DNA of 64,000 nt from Candidatus Heimdallarchaeota archaeon (GTDB lineage Archaea; Asgardarchaeota; Heimdallarchaeia; Hodarchaeales; Hodarchaeaceae): positions 461,508 through 525,507 of the forward strand of contig RDOB01000004.1 of assembly GCA_011364965.1 (NCBI GenBank). Direction: 5' to 3'. The notes beneath the pieces were generated by a model, which saw nothing but the letters and a program-made list of their open reading frames with translations, made no database searches and was not told where the DNA came from. Made by a program: the position numbers and the translations under genes. Of this stretch, positions 38,295 through 46,630 are shown piece after piece. Numbering within the stretch: position 1 is the stretch's first letter; each line of letters opens with the position of its first letter.

Positions 38295-38400
38295 AAAAAG
38301 TGAGAAACATTCCATTTAGGTGATATCTTGCTGAGAGTTGAAAGAGTTAACCATTTCCCACGAAGAAAAATGTGAGAGAAAACGAAATAGAAATTACTTA
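38295..38400 (-). repeat. Repeat B, copy 2 (adjoins repeat A copy 9)
   Basis: It shares GAGAGTTGAAAGAGTTAACC, CATTTCCCACGAAGAAAAAT and GAGAGAAAAC with the other B copies. It is followed after 26 bp by repeat A copy 9, the same order as at 28.4-28.7 kb. Confidence 0.6.
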
Positions 38401-38426
38401 AACACAAAAACAAATTGCATTTTTCG

Positions 38427-38497
38427 TCTAACGAACGTACAGACATCAGATCACGCGCCAAATTTGTATGAACATCTCTCCTGCAACTTCTATCACT
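38427..38497 (+). repeat. Repeat A, copy 9 (left half)
   Basis: TCTAACGAACGTACAGACATC through CTCCTGCAACTTCTATCACT is given here as landmarks. The right half is deleted and the sequence passes directly into a piece of 23S rRNA. Confidence 0.8.
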
Positions 38498-38552
38498 CAT
38501 GCTCTGTTCCTCATGTATTTAGAATGCGTACCTCTCAGCCATCCAACATGGG
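38498..38552 (-). pseudogene. Short decayed 23S rRNA fragment (sarcin-ricin region)
   Basis: CATGCTCTGTTCCTCATGTA, then GCGTACCTCTCAGCCATCCAACATG, parallel the 53.77-53.82 kb rRNA fragment (CATGCCCTGTTCCTCTCGTA, then GTTCCTCTCAACCATCCGACACG), with the sarcin-ricin loop mutated. The joint to repeat A implies a deletion inside a once longer repeat + 23S unit. Confidence 0.6.
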
Positions 38553-38576
38553 AGGGGATAGCATAAAGTAGTTGCT

Positions 38577-39011
38577 TTAACATTTGACTTTATCCTCAAA
38601 CCACGCAATTACTTCCGTTATTTCTGGGCATGTTGTTCCATCAGCAATTTTCAATGCTAAATCCACAATCTCATCCTGAGAAGTTATAATGGTACATCCA
38701 TTAATATAAAGAAAACTTAGCATGATAGAAACACTTGTCCTCTTATTAGCATCATTAAATACATGCCAAGCATTAGGCCAATATAGATATGCTGCTGCTT
38801 TCGCTGCTATTGATAGATATGAATCCATGTTAAAATAGGACTCTTGTGGTTTATCTAGACTAGCTCTAAGCTTATCATCATCAAGTATCCCCCAATCACT
38901 GACATCTTCCCCAGTTGAGGCATAGTAAGTTTTTATCCAATTATAAATATAAACAGCAGTATTGTAATCGATGTATTCACAGGTTTGCGAGTTTGTCGAG
39001 TGCTTCCCCAT
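38577..39011 (-). CDS. doc: Doc/Fic-family toxin (death-on-curing type)
   Basis: The 144-residue protein contains WHVFNDANKRTSVSIMLSFL (about 80-99), the Doc/Fic catalytic motif HxFxDxNKRT. Residues before it (KAAAYLYWPNAWH) match the Doc helix. The size is that of Doc rather than full Fic. Doc enzymes phosphorylate EF-Tu; Fic proteins AMPylate, and the N-K-R form here is the Doc type. The start overlaps a tiny upstream frame (38977-39090) that is a good antitoxin candidate. Repeat A copy 9 and its rRNA piece lie directly downstream. Confidence 0.85.
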   Translation of the reverse strand: MGKHSTNSQTCEYIDYNTAVYIYNWIKTYYASTGEDVSDWGILDDDKLRASLDKPQESYFNMDSYLSIAAKAAAYLYWPNAWHVFNDANKRTSVSIMLSFLYINGCTIITSQDEIVDLALKIADGTTCPEITEVIAWFEDKVKC

Positions 39012-39090
39012 AATTCTTCCTTACCAATTCAAGAACCTCATCTAATTCGAGGTTATGAGGAGGTGTTTCTTGCATTGGAATTTCAGACAT
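38977..39090 (-). CDS. Putative small antitoxin overlapping doc
   Basis: The 37-residue frame runs from ATG at 39090 (MSEIPMQETPPHNLELDEVL, then ELVRKNYGEALDKLANL) to TGA at 38977. The second half is an amphipathic helix, as expected for a peptide that binds a Doc toxin; Phd-type antitoxins bind with a C-terminal helix. It overlaps the toxin start by 35 bp in another frame, the usual sign of translational coupling in toxin-antitoxin pairs. No family match is claimed. Confidence 0.5.
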   Translation of the reverse strand: MSEIPMQETPPHNLELDEVLELVRKNYGEALDKLANL

Positions 39091-39438
39091 GTTTATTAAT
39101 TTTCTATCTTCCAATTTTGTTCGACAACCTTATGTTCTTAGTATATTTAATTATAATGACTTATTCTTATCTTGCTATGTAATGTGAATTCCCTAAATAC
39201 AGGAGACTAAAATACCTTTATAAAATCATCGATTTGAATCTAGTAGATTTTCTTCAGATGCTGAATTGTTAAATAGGTTAATTTGTGTGATTATGGATTA
39301 ATTCTCTTATAAGAACTGAATTTTTTTTTGTACATGAGAACAAGGATTGACTAATGGTAGATAAGTTAATAGAAGTCAAATAGTGGTATCAAAGTAAGCT
39401 TTATATTAATTTATGTCTTAGTTGTTTTACTTCTCGTG
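39091..39438. other. AT-rich intergenic region, promoter of the doc pair
   Basis: These 348 bp are between the putative antitoxin start and repeat A copy 10. They should hold the minus-strand promoter. No RNA gene or coding remnant was seen. Confidence 0.4.
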
Positions 39439-39584
39439 AAACAAACGTACAGACATCAGATCAAGCGCCAATTCTATAGTTTCTCCAGAATACTGCTTCT
39501 ATCGCTCTCTCCGCGGGAGTTTCTTAAGGAAATCAATTTCCACACTATTTATTGAATAGTAGCCCTCCTGCAGTGAGGGACAGC
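39439..39584 (+). repeat. Repeat A, copy 10
   Basis: AAACAAACGTACAGACATC begins the copy, and the middle is of the TTTCTCCAGAATACTGC type. TTTCTTAAGGAAA, right stem CTATT/AATAG and right end CCTCCTGCAGTGAGGGACAG complete it. The start codon of the pseudo-GTPase at 39656 is 71 bp to the right. Confidence 0.88.
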
Positions 39585-39655
39585 CAACGAATAAGAAGAC
39601 CACTATGATTAGGAAGATTTATGAACAAGCACTGCTTTAAAAAACGAGAAATCCG

Positions 39656-40189
39656 ATGAGTGCGGAAAACGAGTATTTACTGAAGATCCCTATAATAGGA
39701 GAAAATACCTTACTTAATGCCAAGTTCGGTAGATTAACAGCAGAGGGGAAATTTAATGAGAATTCATTCCCATCATATGGAGTCGAAATCGTTACCAAGA
39801 AGATCAGAGTTGAGGAAGACAACGTAAAATTGATTCTAGTGATTGTTGCAGGAAGCTGCCCAAATTATTATCGAGGGGCATCTGGGTGCGTAATTCTATT
39901 TGATAAAGGAACAGTAAAGACCTTTACACAAGTAACCCGCTGGTTAGCAGAGTTTCGAAAATCTATTCCAGAGGTTACTATACCGATCGCTATAGTAGGG
40001 GTCAAAACCGAGGACCAAGAGGAGTTGATCACCCCCGAGGAAGGGCAGCAACTTGCTGAAAAATTGCAGATTGCATATTATGAAACCACCCTCACAGATA
40101 AAGCTCATGTAGAATATATCCTCACCGAAATATCGAAGAAAGCTCTAGCTACCAAAGAGTGGTTCGTCATTCAGGACGAAAAACCGTGA
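39656..40189 (+). CDS. Pseudo-GTPase, Rab-like
   Basis: The 177-residue protein has KIPIIGENTLLN at the P-loop place (no GKS/T), YGVEIVTKKI at the switch I/beta-2 place, VAGSCPNYYRGASGCVILFD in place of DTAGQ...YYRGAxGxxLVYD, and IVGVKTED for the G4 motif NKxD. The loop after G3 is shortened by about eight residues compared with 28776, so switch II is partly deleted. GQQLAEKLQIAYYETTLTDK matches the G5 helix region. The nucleotide-contacting residues are lost, while the fold core and the YYRGA and WLAEFRK blocks are kept. Repeat A copy 10 lies 71 bp upstream. Confidence 0.78.
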   Translation: MSAENEYLLKIPIIGENTLLNAKFGRLTAEGKFNENSFPSYGVEIVTKKIRVEEDNVKLILVIVAGSCPNYYRGASGCVILFDKGTVKTFTQVTRWLAEFRKSIPEVTIPIAIVGVKTEDQEELITPEEGQQLAEKLQIAYYETTLTDKAHVEYILTEISKKALATKEWFVIQDEKP

Positions 40190-40214
40190 AAGAGAGTGAT
40201 ATACGCCCAGCAGC

Positions 40215-40367
40215 GAGGAAATAAGATCTAACTTTGTAAAATATACCTGCGATCAAGGAAGGCAAGACACAAATCCAAATGATCGATATTATACGTATTC
40301 TCGGCAGAATGATAAATATGGTTATGGAATAATCGATGTTTGGGAAACATTGATGGATCTCTCATAA
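40215..40367 (+). pseudogene. C-terminal fragment of a subtilase
   Basis: The 50-codon frame EEIRSNFVKYTCDQG, then YSRQNDKYGYGIIDVWETL and TAA, is the typical end of a subtilisin domain (EEI.. final helix, then YGYGIIDxxxA). The catalytic part is absent. It is clearly different from the tail of the intact gene at 32365 (FFGFGLLNASAAV), so it derives from another subtilase. Confidence 0.6.
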
Positions 40368-40416
40368 ATGGCAAAGGAATTCATTATGGGTAGGAAATAA
40401 AAGAAAGGAAAAATCA

Positions 40417-41571
40417 ATGGAAGACATCACATTGAAGCAAAGTACATCTGAGATATCACGAATAGCTTTGATAAGACTAGGATTGGTAGTGCTCTTCTTC
40501 CTGACATGTATAATTGTCCCAGTATTCAAAATATTACCATTTCTCGAGCGAACTAGTGGAGTACTAGAGCAGTCACCCCAAACGACATTTTATTTTCATG
40601 ATGCTATTGTTAATGCCGTCGATTGGTCTTTTTTCGGGATAGGAAAGGTTTTTGTCCTTTTTCCCGGAATGATCATCAGCTTGTTGGTATGGATGATGCC
40701 TTTATTTGGATTATTGACGATTTTAATAGCCTTTCGAGTTTTCTTTGACGAAATACGTGGGATTCCTAGTCATTTGCTGTGCTATTATCAAAAGGTCGCG
40801 ATTCTCACTCTTGGCATTATCTGGATAGAATGGAGTGCGTTTTTATGTCTAATCCTAGGGGAAGAATGGGGACATATGATCCCAGAAGTTATCAGTCTTC
40901 CCCCAATTCCCAACACATTCCTATTGTCATTGACGCTTTTCGGAACACTTGCGCTGTTAGGGAGTACTTCTACCGTCCCAATCAAATTAGATTCCTTATT
41001 GAAAGTATTTTGCATTTCAGATTCTACTAATTCTAAAAGCACTAACCAAAAGAATTACTATAGGAAAATAATTATAGAAATCACTCTTCTCTGTGTTTTT
41101 TTTCTTACATGTGTCCTCTTTCCGTTCTTACGAGTTCTCCCTTTTCTACAATCACCTCTTACTTCTGATTACGAGGGGCCTACTTTTTTCTTCGATCATT
41201 ATATTCAGAATGGATATAAACATCCCTATGTGAGTGCACCTTTCCAACCAAATCTATTGACATTATTTGGAATCGTCGGTTGGTTCATGGTTGGTCTCGG
41301 ATTGAGTACCGTGATTCTTTTCCTGTTCTCTTTATACCAGAACGGAAAGATTCACCCTTCCTCTTTCTCAGTTTTATTCCGTTGTTTATCAGGTGTAACT
41401 CTTGGTTTCATCTTATTTGAATGGATTATGATCTTTTCTGCAACAGATAATGATTGGATTATTCAAAAGTTCGGAACTAGTCTCCAACCTGACTTATTGT
41501 TGTTTGGACTCATGGTTTGTGGTGTAATTAGCTTGATTGGTATCAATCTCATTGTTGATGATAGCGCTTGA
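40417..41571 (+). CDS. Internally duplicated eight-helix membrane protein
   Basis: The 384-residue protein consists of two homologous halves. VVLFFLTCIIVPVFKILPFLE (given only as the landmark at about residue 24) recurs as CVFFLTCVLFPFLRVLPFLQ near 226. Each half continues with a soluble loop with FYFHD/FFFDH, then three helices with a conserved IEWSAF/FEWIMI segment. So each half has about four helices and a non-cytoplasmic loop. No family was recognised. It overlaps the truncated nucleotidyltransferase frame by 4 bp. Confidence 0.7.
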   Translation: MEDITLKQSTSEISRIALIRLGLVVLFFLTCIIVPVFKILPFLERTSGVLEQSPQTTFYFHDAIVNAVDWSFFGIGKVFVLFPGMIISLLVWMMPLFGLLTILIAFRVFFDEIRGIPSHLLCYYQKVAILTLGIIWIEWSAFLCLILGEEWGHMIPEVISLPPIPNTFLLSLTLFGTLALLGSTSTVPIKLDSLLKVFCISDSTNSKSTNQKNYYRKIIIEITLLCVFFLTCVLFPFLRVLPFLQSPLTSDYEGPTFFFDHYIQNGYKHPYVSAPFQPNLLTLFGIVGWFMVGLGLSTVILFLFSLYQNGKIHPSSFSVLFRCLSGVTLGFILFEWIMIFSATDNDWIIQKFGTSLQPDLLLFGLMVCGVISLIGINLIVDDSA

Positions 41572-41801
41572 TTGTAAGAATGATCGTCGAATGTGCAGAG
41601 AAGTTTGATCCTGATAGTACCATATACTTAGTAGGATCACAAGCAATCGATCAAACCTCGTTGACCAGTGACATTGATATTCTAATAATATCAAATATTA
41701 AAGAAAAATTAGCCAAGAATTTAAGAAAAAATCTCAGATGTGTAAATAGTAAGTTACACTCCTACATCTCTGTATTCAAGGACATTTCCACACCATTATA
41801 A
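41568..41801 (+). pseudogene. Internally deleted nucleotidyltransferase
   Basis: The 77-codon frame (TTG start) contains STIYLVGSQAIDQTSL and SDIDILII, the GS...DxD catalytic start of the 56885 family. It then skips at LRKNLRCVNSKLHSYIS to the far C terminus of the same family. About 150 residues in between are missing. The third catalytic aspartate is lost, so the product cannot be an active enzyme. Confidence 0.65.
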
Positions 41802-41824
41802 AGTTTAGCTGGTGTTAGGGAAGC
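41784..41824 (+). repeat. Possible remnant of a repeat A right end
   Basis: ACATTTCCACACCATTATAA and TTAGCTGGTGTTAGGGAAGC resemble the TTTCCACAC...TTAG...GTTAGGGA end of repeat A. Too short and diverged to be certain. It would mark a further, nearly erased copy next to the dead nucleotidyltransferase. Confidence 0.3.
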
Positions 41825-42078
41825 GGCCTTGAACAGACTCAACGCAAAAATCCTGAGCAAATGAACAGTCCAAATTATTACTAAAGAAGTTGGAGTATTA
41901 GAAAAATGTCCAAACGCGATAGAAGACTTAATTGGAAATAAATTACCAATAAATTCTCATAACTCAAAATCGAAGGATGAAAGCTTGGAAGACGAAAAGG
42001 TGTGCCATTATTTCCACGGATTTGTGTAGGGGTAAAAAAGCAAATACATTAAGAATACGAAAGGAAGAATAAAAGCAA
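41825..42078. other. Intergenic region with possible coding remnant
   Basis: A stop-free plus-strand stretch around 41872-42026 reads QIITKEVGVLEKCPNAIEDL and further polar residues before TAG. It has no start and no family match and is likely a decayed gene piece. Confidence 0.25.
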
Positions 42079-42225
42079 CTCAACGAACGTACAGACCTCA
42101 GATCACGCGCCAATTTGTATGAATATCTCTCTTGCTGCTTCTATTGCTATCTCCGAGGGATTTTTTAAAAAAACTCAATTTCCACACTATCTACTAAATA
42201 GTAGCCCTCCTGCGGTTAGGAACAG
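42079..42225 (+). repeat. Repeat A, copy 11
   Basis: It is nearly consensus: CTCAACGAACGTACAGACC, CACGCGCCAATTTGTATGAA, TTTTTTAAAAAAA, stem CTAT/ATAG, right end CCTCCTGCGGTTAGGAACAG. The PadR gene begins 125 bp to the right. Confidence 0.9.
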
Positions 42226-42349
42226 ATAACTAAGGAGGAAAGATCCCAAAGGTAGGATTGGTAGTAACTACATATTTTATTTTCTAGGAAAATATTCGGT
42301 GACCGAACATTTTTATATCTCACTCTAGAAGATAAACCTATCCCTGTTT

Positions 42350-42724
42350 ATGAAGGAGTCACTCAGAATCGCACCTTATGACTTTATGAGTCGCTCGTTA
42401 ATGATTTATTTAGCATTAAGTACTATTAACCAAGAACCACAAAGCTCAGGTTATTCATTAATAAAGATCATAAAAACACGAACTAAAGGATTAATTGAGT
42501 TGAAAGTAGGTACCATCTATGCCCTGCTAGATGTGTTAGTTGATCAACGGCACCTCATACGAGATGAAATAGAAATTAAGAAGAAAACCAAAAAGGGATT
42601 CAAACGAATAACCGTTTTTACCATTACAGAAACGGGATTAAAAGAACTAGAGGCCTTAACGAAAGAATGGGGAAAATTTATTTTAAAAATAAAGAAATTT
42701 AGTGAGGAAAAGCATAATGATTGA
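42350..42724 (+). CDS. PadR-family transcriptional regulator
   Basis: The 124-residue winged-helix protein has SLMIYLALSTINQEPQSSGY, then SLIKIIKTRT, LKVGTIYALLDVLVDQRHLI and a wing FTITETGLKELEAL. The order (helix-turn-helix with GTIYxxLxxLxxxGLI and the YxLTxxG motif) is the PadR signature. PadR proteins repress nearby transporter or stress genes. The stop overlaps the next start by 8 bp (ATGATTGA), so it forms an operon with the HAAS-like membrane protein, a known pairing. The promoter at about 42290-42320 has TTTTTATATC. Confidence 0.88.
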   Translation: MKESLRIAPYDFMSRSLMIYLALSTINQEPQSSGYSLIKIIKTRTKGLIELKVGTIYALLDVLVDQRHLIRDEIEIKKKTKKGFKRITVFTITETGLKELEALTKEWGKFILKIKKFSEEKHND

Positions 42725-44396
42725 CGTTGAGTCCTTTTCAACACAGTTTTCGGATGATGCTTGGCCATTGTTCCAAGATTTCTTACACAACCTCTCTGTT
42801 TTACTGGAAAATAGCAATATTGAACTAAAAAAACGAGACAGAATATTAAAATCGCTACACGAATATGTGAGGGAATATCTCGATGAACAAGATGAACCAA
42901 AAGCCAATATCCAGTTAACAGAATCAATGCTACTAGAAATTGGGTCTCCAATGGATATTATCAACATTATAGAAGGAATTCCAAGGGATCAGGCTGGCTA
43001 TCAAGTTGAGATCACTCTAAAAAGGTCAGTTAAGCGATTATTCAAAGCTAGAGCTGTAATATTTGTATTTTTATTTTTCTATCTACTTTTCGGAATAGTT
43101 CAATATTTCCTTAATTTTCATGGAATATCAGCCCTAAATCAAGAAAGCTTCAGTTCTATCCTTTTTTATACGTTCATCAATCTCCGTGTGGTTTTAGCAG
43201 CTCTTTCTGCAGCTGGATTAATAGAATTGTTTATATTAATGCCATTTAAACAATCATTATCCGTACCAACACCATCTAGGATAAAATTACAACTTTTTCA
43301 AACCGAACTAGTTTTTCTATATCCCCTTAGCCTTCTGGGGTTATTATGGATGGTAGCTGGACTATTCAGTGTCTCTCTCCTTTTTGAACGGAACGAGGAA
43401 CTCAATAACAAGTTTAATACTCTATTATTATTACTTTTTGTCTTGCTAGTCCTTTTAGCCTTCACTTTTTACCTTTGGAATTATTCTAATCGACCCCATT
43501 CAATTACTTACTTTCAACTAATAGGTCTCGCAGAAGTCATTCAAAACTACACAAAAACAAGGTGGAAAAAGCGTCTCTTAACATTCATTGGGCTAATAAT
43601 GTTAATTTTCCTAGATGGGATGTATTATGGCTGGAATGATCTTTTTGGCATTTCTACTCCCCCTGAACGGGAATACGTCTCATGGATACTTGTACTGATT
43701 GCCCTAATCGTGGGTACATACCCCTTAATTAGAGATATGTACTATTATTCATGGGTGAACCTTTCAAAATTTCTTTTAACCATGAATTACGGACCGTTAG
43801 AAGTAAAGAAGATCGAAAAAGCGTATTATTACCATCCAGTAGATATTCTCATAGACACCTTTTCCTCTCTCAGCCTAATATTCCACTGGTTTCTAATGAA
43901 CCTCACTGTGTTTGTCAGGGAACAAATTTATCAAATTACCAGCTTAATGATTTTAGGGTGGTTGGTAGGTTATATAATCTTGGCTATTCTTATTACTACA
44001 TTGATTCAACCCAATCTTAACATAAAAAAGCCATTGAAAGAATATTTCCTTAGATTTTTAATGATCACATCTACTGCAGGTTGTTCCACGATAATGTTAC
44101 TTATCCAAACTGACTTTTTCATGAAATCTCTTCTGCAGTTTTTGTTGATAGTAGGTCTTACATTTTTAATTATTCTTTATCATAAACGACCAGTCATTAA
44201 GAGTTATCCCAAATCCTATAGAATAATTTCTTTCTTCTATATGATGTATTTTATGGCAGGATTTTACAAGGAGTCCATTTTTTATCATGAACTGCTGTTT
44301 GGAATCTTTCCCCTCTTCATTATTCCATTCTTCTTCTTGGTTCTGACCTTTATATTTTTGAACAAGAAGTATCCTGAAAAATTTCAGAGAGATTAA
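42717..44396 (+). CDS. HAAS-like N-domain membrane protein, PadR partner
   Basis: The protein has about 559 residues; the ATG at 42717 is chosen (GTGAGG upstream and 8-bp overlap with padR). The N-terminal ~85 residues form a soluble helical domain (FLHNLSVLLENSNIELKKRD, then YLDEQDEPKANIQLTESMLL, EIGSP) that fits the HAAS domain coupled to PadR genes. About twelve or more hydrophobic helices follow (from about 110 to 560). HAAS proteins are thought to sense signals at the membrane and act with the adjacent PadR (family knowledge). The transmembrane part is unfamiliar. Confidence 0.78.
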   Translation: MIDVESFSTQFSDDAWPLFQDFLHNLSVLLENSNIELKKRDRILKSLHEYVREYLDEQDEPKANIQLTESMLLEIGSPMDIINIIEGIPRDQAGYQVEITLKRSVKRLFKARAVIFVFLFFYLLFGIVQYFLNFHGISALNQESFSSILFYTFINLRVVLAALSAAGLIELFILMPFKQSLSVPTPSRIKLQLFQTELVFLYPLSLLGLLWMVAGLFSVSLLFERNEELNNKFNTLLLLLFVLLVLLAFTFYLWNYSNRPHSITYFQLIGLAEVIQNYTKTRWKKRLLTFIGLIMLIFLDGMYYGWNDLFGISTPPEREYVSWILVLIALIVGTYPLIRDMYYYSWVNLSKFLLTMNYGPLEVKKIEKAYYYHPVDILIDTFSSLSLIFHWFLMNLTVFVREQIYQITSLMILGWLVGYIILAILITTLIQPNLNIKKPLKEYFLRFLMITSTAGCSTIMLLIQTDFFMKSLLQFLLIVGLTFLIILYHKRPVIKSYPKSYRIISFFYMMYFMAGFYKESIFYHELLFGIFPLFIIPFFFLVLTFIFLNKKYPEKFQRD

Positions 44397-44451
44397 GTGA
44401 AACTAAAAAAGTCTAATAAAGCTCTAAAAACAAAAAAATACGATTTTTCTG

Positions 44452-44599
44452 CTCCAACGAACGTGCAGACATCAGACCATGAACCATTTTTGTAACCTAT
44501 CCAGAATACTGCTTCTATAAGTATCTCCCGAGGGATTTTCTCATCTAACTCAATTTCCACACTCTTTCCAAGAGTAGCCCTTCTGTGGTTAGAAACTAT
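44452..44599 (+). repeat. Repeat A, copy 12
   Basis: It begins CTCCAACGAACGTGCAGACAT, has a CCAGAATACTGCTTCT middle, TCTCCCGAGGGATTTTCTC and the right stem CTCTT/AAGAG. The right end TTCTGTGGTTAGAAAC is altered. The stop codon of the minus-strand pseudo-GTPase at 44625 is 26 bp away. Confidence 0.86.
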
Positions 44600-44624
44600 C
44601 GTCAGAAAGATACCTTTAACAAGC

Positions 44625-45140
44625 TTATCGCGAAGGTAGCGCTTTTCGGGCGAGGGTAGAAAGAATGTCCTCGAAAATAACGGAATCTGTTTGAGGCAGT
44701 TCATAGTAAGCCATACCACTCGAATCCGCAAAAGCTTGGCCAGATTCAGTAGGAACAGCATCAGAGTCAGAAAGGATCCCAATCAATGCTTTAGGAATCT
44801 GAGGGTTAGAAGTATAGGTAAGAAAGGTATGAAAAAGACTCTGACTCTGCATAAATGATTCAGGACTGGCTTTATTAAAAAGAAAGAGAACTCCATAAGA
44901 AGATCCTTTCAAATGCTGTAAAGAATTCGGGAGTAAAGGAACCCAAAGATGCACTAGCATCAATTTAACATGAGTACGATCGAGGAGAATCTTTCGGGTG
45001 TCTATATCGATTTGGAAAGTCCTAAATCGATTCATTTTGGCTTTTGTAACTTTATACTGCATAAAAGACGAAATAAGGCCAAAAGTAATCTCAAGCTCCC
45101 CTAGCAGGACGATCTTCATTAAATACTCTTTTTCAGACAT
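44625..45140 (-). CDS. Pseudo-GTPase, diverged
   Basis: The protein has about 171 residues from the ATG at 45140 (MSEKEYLMKIVLLGEL); the frame is open 12 bp further upstream. The first strand KIVLLGE has no GKS/T after it. TFQIDIDTRKILLD matches switch I/beta-2; the G3 region is unrecognisable (LVHLWVPLLPN). GSSYGVLFLFNKASPESF matches YYRGAxGxxxxFD; ALIGILSDSDA replaces NKxD; MAYYELPQTDS matches the G5 strand. It belongs to the same paralog set but is more eroded than 39656. Repeat A copy 12 adjoins its 3' end. Confidence 0.68.
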   Translation of the reverse strand: MSEKEYLMKIVLLGELEITFGLISSFMQYKVTKAKMNRFRTFQIDIDTRKILLDRTHVKLMLVHLWVPLLPNSLQHLKGSSYGVLFLFNKASPESFMQSQSLFHTFLTYTSNPQIPKALIGILSDSDAVPTESGQAFADSSGMAYYELPQTDSVIFEDILSTLARKALPSR

Positions 45141-45154
45141 GAGAAGGCACAACT

Positions 45155-45262
45155 TCTCCTATTGAAAAAGTGAGAAGTATTCCAGTGAGGCTATATCTGG
45201 ATGAGAGTTGAAAGAGCTAGCCATTTCCCATAAGAACAATATGAGAGAAAACCTCATACTAG
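45155..45262 (-). repeat. Repeat B, copy 3
   Basis: GAAAAAGTGAGAAGTATTCC, ATATCTGGATGAGAGTTGAA, AGCTAGCCATTTCCCATAAG and GAGAGAAAAC match the other B copies. No repeat A adjoins on the right here. Confidence 0.55.
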
Positions 45263-45369
45263 CAATATCTAGGCTATGTGGCCGCATAGCTTAGGTCTCG
45301 GGATATGGAAGGATGGCAAGAACTATATATCCCAGAGGTAGAAGAAAGCATAATCGATGAAGACTGCTT

Positions 45370-45984
45370 CTAGCATGAATCTAAAGCTTTTTCATGTAAT
45401 TTCTTAAATGATTCAGTTAGTGAGTCTTCATTCTTAATCAAGACTGCTTTAATCTTCTGTGCACATATTTCGGGAGTGTCTGTCGAAGTATCTACCGAAA
45501 GGTGGTAGCAAGTGTGTGTATGAACCACATGGTATTGAGCTTCCCCCATACCTGATTTTCTATCGTTTCGAAGTGTCTCTCTTCTTCTTAATTCAGCAAG
45601 ATTACATTGAACGCCCACAAAAAGGACTGGAAATCCACATAGAGTATTAAGACAATGAGCTACCATAAAACTTGATTCAAGGACATGCTCTACTATAACA
45701 TTAATTTCTGAATTCGATAACGCCACAATACAATTATGAAATCCAGTTAGTAATTTTAGCCACTGGATTTCTTTGTCCCGTAATTCTAGACCTTCGGGAA
45801 AAGAAATATTTTTCCGTACAGGAGGAGGAAAGAATCGTTTTGGGAGGGAAGTAAGATAAAAATTAAGAAAACAATCAATAGGAAATAATATGTAAGGCTC
45901 AGCCAGTATTTCCTGTAATTCTTTAGCAATTGTGCTTTTACCAGAACTAGAGGGACCATTTAAAAGAATAATTTTACCAGTCAA
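45370..45984 (-). CDS. Chloramphenicol phosphotransferase-like kinase
   Basis: The 204-residue P-loop kinase has Walker A NGPSSSGKST (about 9-18), substrate strand PIDCFLN, and VLFVGVQCNLAELRRRETLR (about 120-139), then GMGEAQYHVVHTHTCYHLSVDT, the signature order of the CPT family (VG/CxxxxxxxRE..R...Q...VH....YDxxVDT). Real chloramphenicol phosphotransferase is found in a Streptomyces producer; homologs elsewhere phosphorylate unknown small molecules. A resistance role here is not implied. A single gene between two pseudo-GTPases. Confidence 0.85.
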   Translation of the reverse strand: MTGKIILLNGPSSSGKSTIAKELQEILAEPYILFPIDCFLNFYLTSLPKRFFPPPVRKNISFPEGLELRDKEIQWLKLLTGFHNCIVALSNSEINVIVEHVLESSFMVAHCLNTLCGFPVLFVGVQCNLAELRRRETLRNDRKSGMGEAQYHVVHTHTCYHLSVDTSTDTPEICAQKIKAVLIKNEDSLTESFKKLHEKALDSC

Positions 45985-46081
45985 CCGATTTTAGCCTCCA
46001 CTAATAGAATTGGAAGATAAATTACACCGAGTTATAAGATAGTTTTAAAAAGACCTTCCCCCAGAGAATCTCGATTTCACC

Positions 46082-46600
46082 ATGACCATAGAGAATAAAA
46101 AAGGATATATCTTGAAGATCTGTGTGCTAGGGGAAAATACCGAACACAATCGGAGATTTAGTCGGTTAACAGCTACAGACACATTCGAGACCGATTATAT
46201 GTTAGAATTTGGAGTAGATATACCTACGAAGAAAATAACCATTGAGAAGAGGGCGGTAAAACTCATACTGGCAACAATTATGGGAGATGAATGGGATATT
46301 GAGTCACCTAGAGCTGCCTATTATCAGGAAGCCAGTGGTTGCTTGATATTATACGAAACCAAAAATCCTACGAGCTTAAAGCGCGCTGAAGACTATTATA
46401 GGGACTTCACTATGCATTCAAAAGGACCCCCCATACCGATTGCGTTGGTAGGAATCAGAACTTCCGAAAAGCAAAACGAATTAAATGCAGGGAAGCAACT
46501 CGCGGATCAATTAGGCGTGGGGTACTATGAAACCACCCTTTCGGATAAGCAGCAGGTAGAATTCATCCTCACCAACATGGCAGAGAAAGTCATCGCATAG
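46082..46600 (+). CDS. Pseudo-GTPase, Rab-like
   Basis: The 172-residue protein has KICVLGENTEHNRRF at the P-loop (no GKS/T), FGVDIPTKKITI at switch I/beta-2, a changed G3 (IMGDEWDIESPRAAYYQEA), GCLILYETKNPTSL and ALVGIRTSE for the G4 motif. GKQLADQLGVGYYETTLSDKQQ resembles the C-terminal region of 28776. The ENTEHN element is shared exactly with 28776, so these two are close relatives. It is one of only two family members not directly to the right of a repeat A copy. Confidence 0.76.
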   Translation: MTIENKKGYILKICVLGENTEHNRRFSRLTATDTFETDYMLEFGVDIPTKKITIEKRAVKLILATIMGDEWDIESPRAAYYQEASGCLILYETKNPTSLKRAEDYYRDFTMHSKGPPIPIALVGIRTSEKQNELNAGKQLADQLGVGYYETTLSDKQQVEFILTNMAEKVIA

Positions 46601-46630
46601 GAGCATTAATTTCAAAAAAAAGCTAACTGG

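Noticed and set aside
44393..44782. Minus-strand 129-codon frame over the end of the 44625 gene and repeat A copy 12
   Set aside because: It overlaps a real gene in another frame and then reads through the repeat; composition is not coding-like.
45370..45984. Antibiotic resistance gene
   Set aside because: The protein is CPT-like in fold and motif, but such kinases are widespread with unknown substrates; nothing here shows action on chloramphenicol.
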